DNA of 64,000 nt. It comes from Candidatus Obscuribacterales bacterium (GTDB lineage Bacteria > Cyanobacteriota > Vampirovibrionia > Obscuribacterales > Obscuribacteraceae). Positions 1 through 8,300 of this stretch are shown here, piece by piece; within the stretch, counting starts at the first letter, position 1; every line of letters begins with the position of its first letter. The translations under genes and the position numbers were made by a program. The stretch is from the NCBI GenBank assembly GCA_021732085.1, contig JAKFVQ010000019.1:62001-126000 (forward strand). Reading direction: 5' to 3'. The notes under the pieces were generated by a model. It ran no database searches and was not told where the DNA came from. It was given only the letters and a program-made list of their open reading frames with translations.

Positions 1-82
1 GTGGGAATTAATCACTTGAAAAGTTGTTACCCCAGAATCGCTCTGCGGTGGCAAGGAAGACTCTGGAATTTATCTTAGGGGC

Positions 83-419
83 AATGGGAAATTCGGACGA
101 ATTGCCAGCCGCAGGGGATGAGTAAAAATTCGTCGGAAACTTTACCGCCATGGGGAGAGTAAAAATTCGTCGGAAACTCTACCGCCATGGGGAGAGTAAA
201 AATTCGTCGGAAACTTTACCGCCATGGGGAGAGTAAAAATTCGTCGGAAACTCTACCGCCATGGGGAGAGTAAAAATTCGTCGGAAATTTTACCCGCCAT
301 GGGGAGAGTAAAAATTCGTCGGAAACTTTACCCGCCATGGGGTGAGTAAAAATTCGTTGCAAACTTTGCCCTTCTGGGTGTGAGTAAAATTTCGTCGGAA
401 ATTTTACCCGCCGAGTTTT
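83..419. repeat. Minisatellite of 37/38-bp direct repeats
   Basis: Eight near-identical head-to-tail units can be counted from the recurring GAGTAAAAATTCGTCGG at 120, 157, 194, 231, 268, 306, 344 and 382. The first four intervals are 37 bp and the last three are 38 bp because of one extra C. A degenerate ninth unit precedes them from about 83. The two units at the right end have diverged. There are no unique spacers, so this is not a CRISPR array. The period is not a multiple of three, so the reading frames across it are unlikely to be coding. It lies downstream of the 3' end of the oxygenase gene. No gene is visible in positions 1-509. Confidence 0.93.
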
Positions 420-509
420 GCTTGCAAGGTGTAGCAAAATTCGAAAGTCCTTAAAAAATCAATTCACTAGCTTGCCATGAATGGAAATTATTCTATGTGG
501 GCTGCCTGT

Positions 510-1406
510 TTAGCAGAACATCGGACCTTCTCCGCGTTCCCTAAACCATTTCGTGATTATGATTTTGTGACCAGCTTCGATTGGCAATCCTGAGTGCATG
601 GTCGCGGGATTTGGTGCGCCGTTTATTGTGAGGTTATTCCAAATCACAGCCATACCCTTCTTTGGAGTAAATGTTTTGTTTAGCGCGAAGAATTTTGTCC
701 CACCGCCCAGCATTCCGTCATTGAGATAAACCATGAAAGTCCATGTACGCTGTCCTCTGTTGCCTGCATATTTCGTGTATTCCGGAGTACTCGGGCTGAA
801 GTAATCTGTGTGTTGCCTAAACTCTTGACCTATTTCATAACGCTGCACCTGAATTCCTTCGGCATATGCTTGGGTGATTCCGAGTGTTTTAGATATTTTT
901 TCGTCAATCAATTCAACTTCGGGATCGTGTAGTAATGAAAGGTCGCTTGTGCTGCTGGTTCTATAACCTTGTTCGCCTGTAGTAACAGTCGATGGACGTA
1001 AATACTGGTTTGAAATGGCTATTATTCGATTACATTCCTCCTCGGTCATGAAGTCCTCGAGAGTGTAAATCTGGACTTTTTCTGTTGGAACCTTTATTGC
1101 GCCACTACTTTCCGTACGCGTTAATCTAACGTTCGCGATTGCCCTGTAGTCGATTAAGCTTCCACTTAGAGGGGCTATTGGAAAACTCGAACCCATATGC
1201 TCTTTAATGGTTGAAAGAGCAAAGCCATTCTTTTGCAAAATGCTTACGAGTTCGAATGGGTCGCATTTGCGCTCCAGATTCTCAGTCAACCAGCCCTGCC
1301 ATGTTGCGTCAAATTGTTTTGTGTATTTTACTGTTAGGTTCACAATATTCGCCCCTTTAACTCCCGACAGACCGTTCAGGAAAGATTCCCGGAGAGATCC
1401 ATCCAA
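510..1406 (-). CDS. 2-oxoglutarate/Fe(II)-dependent prolyl 4-hydroxylase-like oxygenase
   Basis: The 298-residue product carries a C-terminal prolyl-4-hydroxylase alpha-subunit-like fold. The iron-binding facial triad is visible as H199-T-D201 and H271 in the MHSG motif. K281 in GHKIIITKW is placed to bind 2-oxoglutarate. The stretch WTFMVYLND followed by GGGTKF is typical of the double-stranded beta-helix core. The family hydroxylates prolyl or other side chains with O2 and 2-oxoglutarate; the substrate here is unknown. The first 110 residues have no recognisable domain and no signal peptide, so a cytoplasmic enzyme is likely. It is monocistronic, with a minisatellite beyond its 3' end. Confidence 0.85.
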   Translation of the reverse strand: MDGSLRESFLNGLSGVKGANIVNLTVKYTKQFDATWQGWLTENLERKCDPFELVSILQKNGFALSTIKEHMGSSFPIAPLSGSLIDYRAIANVRLTRTESSGAIKVPTEKVQIYTLEDFMTEEECNRIIAISNQYLRPSTVTTGEQGYRTSSTSDLSLLHDPEVELIDEKISKTLGITQAYAEGIQVQRYEIGQEFRQHTDYFSPSTPEYTKYAGNRGQRTWTFMVYLNDGMLGGGTKFFALNKTFTPKKGMAVIWNNLTINGAPNPATMHSGLPIEAGHKIIITKWFRERGEGPMFC

Positions 1407-1473
1407 ATGCTATCGGTCAAAGGGTAAACAAAGCAGTTGGAAAAGCCCCCAGCTGCAAAGGCACGTCAGCGTC

Positions 1474-1501
1474 TTAATCGCCGCTAGCTGGCTGCGATTA
1501 A
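1474..1501. terminator. Inverted repeat between two minus-strand genes
   Basis: TTAATCGC (1474-1481) and GCGATTAA (1494-1501) form a perfect 8-bp stem with a 12-nt loop. It lies just past the stop codon of the minus-strand DUF1254 gene. No T-tract follows on the minus strand, so a role as intrinsic terminator is uncertain. Confidence 0.35.
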
Positions 1502-1532
1502 TGTAGTGCCCTCATTGTTTTTCGTCCAACGG

Positions 1533-2888
1533 TTAGGTCTGTTTTCGAATGGGGGGCGGATTCCAGTCGCCGTAGAGCGCTTGTTCTTTCGGCGCATACA
1601 ATCGCATTGTTATTCCAAGAACCCCTGATGCTGGTGAAGGTAGCCAATTAGATTCCTTTTCAGCACCGGGGTTCTTGTGCTGAATGTAGATACTGAGTGA
1701 TCCATCTCCATCAGTTTTTAGCGGCATCCACGAACTGATTGCAAATCTGTTGATCTCATTGGCAGTTTGAAATCCAGCGGCATCGTACATGGTAAGTGAC
1801 CAAAATGCATTTGCCGGTGGTAGTTTATCTTTTTCAAAGCGCAAGACATAATTCATTTCGCCCTGTAGCGGTGTGCCAGTTGCATCGGCGTAATTTAGTG
1901 GGTAGATAGCATCTTCTGCCTGATTGGCGCCCAAGCCTACCATGCTTACTATGGACCTTTTTAGATAATAGTTACCATAGACTCCCATAGAGTCTGTATT
2001 CATGGACCAGCCGTCGATTTGCCTTCCCATGAAAGTCAACTTAGCGAGCATGGTCTTCAGCGCATCTTGTGCGCCAAGAATAAATGCTTTTGTAAGCTTG
2101 TCTTCCAGCTTACTCAGATTGAGTGGTTCGCCAGCAACTATTCCCATTCTTTGGGCTCTGGCCAGGATGGACCAGTCAGTTGCGTGTGGCTTGTAGGTAT
2201 TTAGCAGAAGCGCTGCGTGAGAAAAAAATGCTTCAACCGACATCCCGTTCACCGTTTCAAGTGGCGGCGTTAGCATATCTACCGTCTCATCGATTTTAGC
2301 TTCGCAGGAAGCTTGCTTGAGACCCCATTGTGAAAGTGGAGTTATTGTCATCGCGTCTTGAATCATATGAACAGACGCATAATCCTGCGGACCATCGGTC
2401 TTAATTCTTCCAATAATCCACAAGGTCGACGTCGTGGCATTAATACGCTCAACGTTCGATGGAAGTGTGCCTGACCAGCCAGGCGCTACGAGTGCATAAT
2501 TCTGCGCAGCGGTACCAGATGTGCGCCATCCTGGAGCAGCGATCACATCGGTCCACATGTCAAGAATGGGCAGGAGATAATAACGTCCATTTGTATCGGG
2601 CATGGAAACGATCATTGGTTCTTTCGAGACATTAATCCAAGCCGAACTATATAAAGTATCGAAATTTGGACGAACAACCGCTTTGAACTCGGCGTCAGGA
2701 TAAGCGCGCGTATGCGAGAAGGTATTCTCAGGTCCGAATCCAGGTTTCTTTCCTGCAGGCAGATTAGTCATCTGTTTTCGTGTCACATCCATCGTGACGA
2801 GTGGATAGAAATACCAATAAGCCTCTTTTCCAATTTCATAGGCTTCCTGTTCGGTAACCTTTTGAACCGCTGTAGCTGAGATAGTCAT
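1533..2888 (-). CDS. DUF1254/DUF1214 domain protein
   Basis: This is a two-domain protein of about 451 residues. The N-terminal half (KEAYWYFYPLV, then VVRPNFDTLYSSAWINVS and GRYYLLPILDMWTD) matches the DUF1254 pattern. The C-terminal part (GEMNYVLRFEKDKLPPANAFWSLTMYD) matches DUF1214. Proteins with this pair are widespread in environmental bacteria; many are exported, and their function is unknown. I prefer the ATG at 2888 because it follows a GGCGGTG stretch. An in-frame GTG at 2915 would add nine residues. No signal peptide is visible with either start. Confidence 0.85.
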   Translation of the reverse strand: MTISATAVQKVTEQEAYEIGKEAYWYFYPLVTMDVTRKQMTNLPAGKKPGFGPENTFSHTRAYPDAEFKAVVRPNFDTLYSSAWINVSKEPMIVSMPDTNGRYYLLPILDMWTDVIAAPGWRTSGTAAQNYALVAPGWSGTLPSNVERINATTSTLWIIGRIKTDGPQDYASVHMIQDAMTITPLSQWGLKQASCEAKIDETVDMLTPPLETVNGMSVEAFFSHAALLLNTYKPHATDWSILARAQRMGIVAGEPLNLSKLEDKLTKAFILGAQDALKTMLAKLTFMGRQIDGWSMNTDSMGVYGNYYLKRSIVSMVGLGANQAEDAIYPLNYADATGTPLQGEMNYVLRFEKDKLPPANAFWSLTMYDAAGFQTANEINRFAISSWMPLKTDGDGSLSIYIQHKNPGAEKESNWLPSPASGVLGITMRLYAPKEQALYGDWNPPPIRKQT

Positions 2889-3017
2889 ATACACCGCCGT
2901 GTTAGTTTCCAACACGCGCTCGACGCGAGCGCGTGTACATTAAAGTAGACCTATAATTTATCATCTTGAAATCGGCAAATACACAAGGTGTCAGGACTAT
3001 ATCGATTAGACTTTGAT

Positions 3018-3548
3018 TTATTGGTCTGAATCTTTCAGTGGAGTCCAATTGCTGTGGAACTGCAGTACTTTCCACTGATTATCCTTTCGTTCGAACACTT
3101 CCCAGCACCATGATTCCATTTTTGTTGGTTTAGGCCCTGCGAATTCCTTGACTGCGCGAAATGAAACCATGGCAGTCTCGCCCTTTACCTTAATGAAAGG
3201 GTGATGAACCGTGATACTATCTACGGTGCCAGCCGGTTCTTTGCCCAATACTCTTTTGCTTATGTGGTCGAGCACAGCTTGTTTGCCATAAACAAGATCG
3301 TGATTATAAAAGAGAATGACGTCTGGGCTAAGGCACTCGCCAATTGCACCGAGGTCCCGCTGTCCAAGACCTTGCATTAGTTTCTTGAAAGCGATGAGTA
3401 CTTGCTCGTTTTCGCTGTCCTTGTTATCTCCGCCAACAATTTCTACTTTAATTGGTTCGCTTGCTGCGAAACATTGCTGATCAGGGGCGTATGTGCAGGC
3501 AGAAAACAGGCAGCTTACTAGAAGGGCTTTTGAAATTAGAGTTTTCAT
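3018..3548 (-). CDS. Exported SnoaL/NTF2-like (DUF4440-type) protein
   Basis: The product begins with MKTLISKALLVSCLFSAC, a hydrophobic export signal with Cys residues that could act as a lipobox (LVSC or FSAC). A compact NTF2-like fold of about 125 residues follows. Its recognisable parts are the first helix (VLIAFKKLMQGLGQRDLGAIGECLSPDVILF) and the late strands (VSFRAVKEFA, WCWEVFERKDNQWKVLQFHSNWTPL). SgcJ/EcaC and DUF4440 proteins look like this and mostly lack an assigned reaction. The start at 3548 is chosen because AGGGGG lies just upstream and only one base separates it from the stop codon of the preceding gene, so the two are translationally coupled. Confidence 0.8.
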   Translation of the reverse strand: MKTLISKALLVSCLFSACTYAPDQQCFAASEPIKVEIVGGDNKDSENEQVLIAFKKLMQGLGQRDLGAIGECLSPDVILFYNHDLVYGKQAVLDHISKRVLGKEPAGTVDSITVHHPFIKVKGETAMVSFRAVKEFAGPKPTKMESWCWEVFERKDNQWKVLQFHSNWTPLKDSDQ

Positions 3549-3549
3549 T

Positions 3550-3837
3550 TTATCGCCCCCTGTAAGCGTTATCTTGTGCACTCAACATCCGATCAATCTC
3601 TCGCAGATTTCGATCGCAATCGGTGAGGTAGCGATTTATTGAGTACTTTTGATTTTGTAGATTTGCAATTTGCTTGTCGATTTCGTTATAAGCGCGCATT
3701 AGCTGGCTGCGCTGATCTGCAACTTGATCGCGAGATTTCAAAAGACTGTCCCTTGCGCCGCTGGTGTATGCGACTGCTGCCACCGTGGCTAAAGCGGAAC
3801 AAACCAAAAATATTGCAAATTTTTTGCTTAGACTCAT
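3550..3837 (-). CDS. Small membrane-anchored coiled-coil protein
   Basis: This 95-residue protein has one N-terminal hydrophobic segment (about residues 7-24, FAIFLVCSALATVAAVAY). A charged, Gln-rich helical region follows (about 32-90) and is likely to form a coiled coil. It belongs to no family I recognise. Its stop codon lies one base before the start of the exported NTF2-like gene, so the two form a tight operon and probably meet in the periplasm or at the inner membrane. Confidence 0.7.
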   Translation of the reverse strand: MSLSKKFAIFLVCSALATVAAVAYTSGARDSLLKSRDQVADQRSQLMRAYNEIDKQIANLQNQKYSINRYLTDCDRNLREIDRMLSAQDNAYRGR

Positions 3838-3910
3838 TAGAGCAACCTGTGAGGAGGAGATTCTAAGCCCAGGCTAGGACTCTGTGAACAAACTCAAAAA
3901 ATGAGAGCCG

Positions 3911-4045
3911 TACCTGGAGCACGTAAACCCTGGTATGGTAGCATAGCCTACTGTCCGAAGGATTAGAATGCTCCGTGGGACAAGGCGAAGGTGCTGCTAT
4001 GCAAGAGGAAGATGCCTAACCAAGCAGTAGGTGAGGGCTCACCCC
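3911..4045 (+). ncRNA. Candidate structured RNA or 5' leader
   Basis: This intergenic stretch holds several complementary segments. GGAGCA (3916-3921) pairs with TGCTCC (3969-3974). GCATAGC (3941-3947) pairs with GCTATGC (3996-4002). CCTACTG (3947-3953) pairs with CAGTAGG (4025-4031). GGTGA and TCACC form a hairpin at 4030-4043. The second and third pairings share one base and cross the first, so the RNA would be either bistable or pseudoknotted. It ends about 50 bp before the start of the secreted Gln-rich protein. I could not match it to a known riboswitch, 6S, SRP or RNase P core. The pairings are visible; function is inferred. Confidence 0.35.
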
Positions 4046-4094
4046 TTTGCTTCAGGCACGATCAAAGTTCCAGGATTGGAAAAGGACGGAAATC

Positions 4095-5213
4095 ATGTTC
4101 AAGTCTCAAGTTACTGCAGTTTTGATCACAGCATCGATTCTGCTGGTCTCGCCGAATGCGCTGGCACAGGGGGCCCAAGCTCAAGTCCCGCAAGTGTCCG
4201 TAGTGAACTTGCAGGTTGTTCCCGGTCAAACTGGCGGACAGAACGTCGTTACGCCCAAAGGAGATCTTGCGCCCCTTCCTGGTGCTGGTGTCAACGGAAA
4301 TGTCGTGCAAATCTATATGGGCGCGCAGGGTGGCTTCTGGTACGTCGATAAAAACGGTCAAACTGTTGACCTGACGGCCGGCGTTGCTGCACTGCAAGCT
4401 CGCAGAGCACAACAAGCACAACAAGCTCAGGTCCCACAATATGCACCGGTTTATCAAACAACGAACAACTATTATGACCAGCAGCAAGGGAGCTCGTCAG
4501 GATCTTCATCTGGTGGTTCTGGAGCTGGCGCACTAACTACCGCAGTGGCTGCGGGTACCGGAGCTATGCTTGGATCAATGGTCGGGAACAGTTACTACAA
4601 CGCACCTTATGGTACGCCATACTATTATGGAGCGGGCAATCGTCCTTATTATTACGATGGGGATCGCGAAGTTGAACTCAACCAAAATCAGAAGACATAT
4701 CTGTACAACCAGCAGAAAATAAAGAACGAGAATCAGCAAAAAGCTGTTTCAGCTTATCAAACTAATCAACAGCAGCAAGCGCAGCAGTCTTATCAAAATC
4801 AGCAATCAAGGCAGAGCGCAATGCAGACTAACCAGGCCAACCGGCAAGCCGCAGCATCAAATGCCACCGCAAATGCTGGCGGCGAGGATGGACGCTTCGC
4901 GCAGCATCACGAGAACTTCCAACAACAGAATCAGTGGTACCAGCAGCAGATGCAGCAGAATCCCAATCGGTTTCAGAGAACTGATAACAATCCGTTCGTT
5001 GCACAAGGCGGACAAGGTCAAGGCGGCTTTGGAGATCGCAGAGGCGATGCAAGTGGCGGACAAGCTGGTGGGCTAAGTGCAGACGGCGGCGGGCGCGGTA
5101 ATCGTGACGGCGGTGGATTTGCAAACCGCGGCGGTGGTGGCGGCGGGCGTTCATTCGGCGGCGGCGGTCGTGTTGGTGGTGGACGTGCTGGCGGCGGACG
5201 TCGCGGGCGTTAG
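4095..5213 (+). CDS. Secreted Gln-rich and Gly/Arg-rich low-complexity protein
   Basis: The start at 4095 is chosen because AGGACGG lies just upstream and the product then opens with a clear signal peptide (MFKSQVTAVLITASILLVSPNALAQ). A short folded-looking region follows (about 25-95), then Gln-rich and Tyr-rich stretches, including NQQQQAQQSYQNQQSRQS. The tail is rich in Gly and Arg and ends GGGRAGGGRRGR. A central Gly/Ala run (GAGALTTAVAAGTGAMLGSMVG) could form a membrane-associated hairpin. The composition resembles prion-like or RGG-rich surface proteins. I recognise no family. It is transcribed alone, with a possible structured leader upstream. Confidence 0.75.
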   Translation: MFKSQVTAVLITASILLVSPNALAQGAQAQVPQVSVVNLQVVPGQTGGQNVVTPKGDLAPLPGAGVNGNVVQIYMGAQGGFWYVDKNGQTVDLTAGVAALQARRAQQAQQAQVPQYAPVYQTTNNYYDQQQGSSSGSSSGGSGAGALTTAVAAGTGAMLGSMVGNSYYNAPYGTPYYYGAGNRPYYYDGDREVELNQNQKTYLYNQQKIKNENQQKAVSAYQTNQQQQAQQSYQNQQSRQSAMQTNQANRQAAASNATANAGGEDGRFAQHHENFQQQNQWYQQQMQQNPNRFQRTDNNPFVAQGGQGQGGFGDRRGDASGGQAGGLSADGGGRGNRDGGGFANRGGGGGGRSFGGGGRVGGGRAGGGRRGR

Positions 5214-5355
5214 TAATCATCTGTTCTGTTAAGAGCTTTGATGCGTTCATCGCGCAGTAAGATGCGTGGGAGCTGCTAGCAGGATGCGTTTCGGTAAGCC
5301 TCTTGGACCAGTTTAGGGCTGTCTCTCTTCAGCTAAGAGTCTGTGGTGGGTCTTG

Positions 5356-8300
5356 TTATGCAAGTCGCCACTGCTTCTCCGTTGCGATAAATTCGGCTCC
5401 GTTCATTAAAGTAACGGTATTAGCAGATGTGGCTGTTGTCTTTTCGCCTGGTATTATCGTGCCAATCAAGTTAAGCGGATCGGTTGCCGAGAATGTGATA
5501 GCTTGACCGTCCATTTGACGATTTCGTGATGCGCGCAAAGATTCGACGGCTTCAGGCAGTGCAAATTGTTCGCCGAGAAAACCGGTTACAAAACGCCCAC
5601 CCCTTATTTCTCCGCGATCCTCCATTCTTCTAAACGTAATCAGCATATCTCTCCAGCGTGGCACCATGCTTTCTCTTGCTAAGACATCTCGGAAGACAAC
5701 CCCATACCTCTTTAGTAGGACGTGACAGATCGCTTCGAGTTCTTTGTTGCGATCAACCTCATCGATATAAAGAAGTGACCAGCGACCGGTGCTATTTCGC
5801 GGGCGCTGCATACGGGAATTGCCTTGACCGGAGCGCCGCTTCGGATCAATAAGTGCCCGCAAATTATCGAAACCATCGGCAGTGACAATACCTGCTGCCA
5901 CTAACTCCCAAAGAGCTGTTTCAACTTCTGATTTGAGCCTGTTTGTGCCGCGAACAATATCAGCAAAAAATGATGCGCCGCGTTGCTTTAACAAATCGCG
6001 CACTTCAATGGCTTGTGTGCTCAAGCCTTTGTTCTCATCAAGGGAAGCGGGGTGCTTCGGCGACATCCATTCAGAATCATCGCGGACAAAAAATGCGATC
6101 GGTGCCACACTTGTAGGCATAACTCGGCGTTTACGCGTGTCACCATCGTCGAGCGTAGCCGGGTGAGGAGAGAGCCTTCCCCAGCCGATCGCTCCAGTGA
6201 GGCAGAGTGTATCCAACACCTTCGGATTGTAATTCTTCAAGCGGCGAGGAAGTATGTATTGCTCCCATGCATTGGCTGGAATCTCGTAGCCTTGAAGCTG
6301 GCGGATGATTTCCAGTGTTCCGCGCTCGTCTCCGGCAAGCTGCGTACCAGGCATCAGATGTTGCCAGTTCATTAGCCAATTCATGTATTGAGATGCTGTG
6401 ACCGGTTCGATTCCTTTTCGCAAAGATGAAACTGTCATTCGATGGATACGAGCAAGCAAGCGCCGATCACACCACTCTAGAAAGAGGGCATCTTTAGGTT
6501 CTTTACCAACTGTATCAGTTCCTGAGACTGCAGATTTTGCTACTTCTTCCGCTCGAATCAATTCTTGCTTTGAGATCTTATCAATCCCTCGTGCTGCAAC
6601 AGATGCAATCGCCGCGTCGGTTGCGCTGGCATCTGTGCGGAATTGACCTCGCAGAACATTCCCCGATGATTCAAGCCGTAGGAGTGCTGTTTCCATTTCG
6701 CGAATGGGCAAGCAGAACAATGATGCTAACTCAACTGCCGTGGTTGGTCCCAGATGTTGAGTCCAGCCCTTTAACAGTGCATTCAAGGCATCCTCTGGGA
6801 CTGTCTCAATTCGACCTACCGACTTCAGCTCAGTTTCATATCTTGCATCAGGATAAACCAATTCGAATGCCGCACGTTTTTCAGCCGCTACCCAAAATGC
6901 CTCGTTAACCTTACCTGCTGATACATGTGCAATTGTGGCGCGTCCTTGCTTTTGCAATTCAACAAAATATTCTTGCCATTTCTCAGAAAGATTGTTGCCC
7001 GAATTGATGGGATTATTCAATATGAATGAAACCGGCAATGCAACAAGTGTTTGCATCAAGTCGTGCAATTCATCATGGTCTCGAATATCCGGCCACGCCT
7101 CTTCACTAACCTGCTTGATCACAGCTTGATCTAGAAGTCCTACGCTTTGAAGAGATTCAGGCAACATGCGGCGCATTTCGACGGCGCGAGCCCGGCGCTC
7201 CTCCAAGGGCGCATCATCTAGATAAGCGTAAGGATTCGCATTTAGAATTTCATGGGAGAAAACTGATGGTATTGGCGTGTCTACAGATATTGTTTTGATT
7301 TCGCCACTGATAATCTTGTTGAGGACGCTTATAAGCCCATCCACGTCCATTGCTTCGGTGAGAACGTCCTTCATGACCTCGTTTATCAATGGGTGATCGG
7401 GAAGTTCGACATCTCCAGGCATATTATCCTGACATGCTGCTGCATCTGGAAATACTGCTGCCAACAAGTCGTCTGATTTGAGGCGCATTAAATGCGGTGG
7501 CACTTTCTTTCCGCCCTGGAAGCGCAATAAAGCAAGCGAGCGTGTGGCATCCCATCGGAAGCGAGTTCCAAAAATAGGCGATGCCAGCGAAGCCTGTTCT
7601 AATATATGCGCTGCTGATGATGGATGTAAAAAGTTGAATACATCGCCCAGTGGAAAACTATGCTGCTCACCCAGTGAAATATTCAGTCCGTCGTCAGTTG
7701 CTGCTGCTTGCAGTTCGAAATTGAATGATCGGCAGAAGCACTTTCTTAGCGCAAGTCCCCAGGCTTTGTTGATGCGCCCGCCGAATGGTGAGTGAATGAT
7801 CAGCTGCATGCCGCCGCCTTCATCGAAGAAGCGCTCGGCGATAATGGTGTCATCACTGGGTACCGTTCCGAGAACAGCGCGTCCCTGCAATACATATTCC
7901 ACCGCCTGTTCTGCTCCGGATTCTTCCAGTCCGTAATCGCTAAGGAGTGTTTCCTTCGCTTGTGGTAATGAATTGAGTAAGGCGCGTACGTCAAATGTTT
8001 CTGTGACAGGGAGAGTACTTGGTATTAAGTCGGAAATGTGTTTGCGCATTGAACTAACATAATAAGAAAGCTCAATACTGCGTGCCGGAGCTTCTCCTAG
8101 CCAAAAGGGAACCGTGGGCGGTGCTCCATGCGCGTCTTCTACCAGGACTCTGCCTGAGCCACTTTCGATTCGTTTGATCCGCCATGAGGTGTTGCCGAGA
8201 AGAACAATATCCCCCCGATTGCTTTCAACGGCAAAGTCTTCATCAAGCGTGCCTACTGTCACCTGATCCGGCTCGGCGATCACCGTATACAAAGCTGTCT

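Noticed and set aside
83..419. CRISPR array
   Set aside because: Repeats are directly head-to-tail with no unique spacers and no cas genes nearby.
216..437. Minus-strand 73-codon frame through the minisatellite
   Set aside because: The 37-bp period shifts frame at every unit; it is a repeat artefact.
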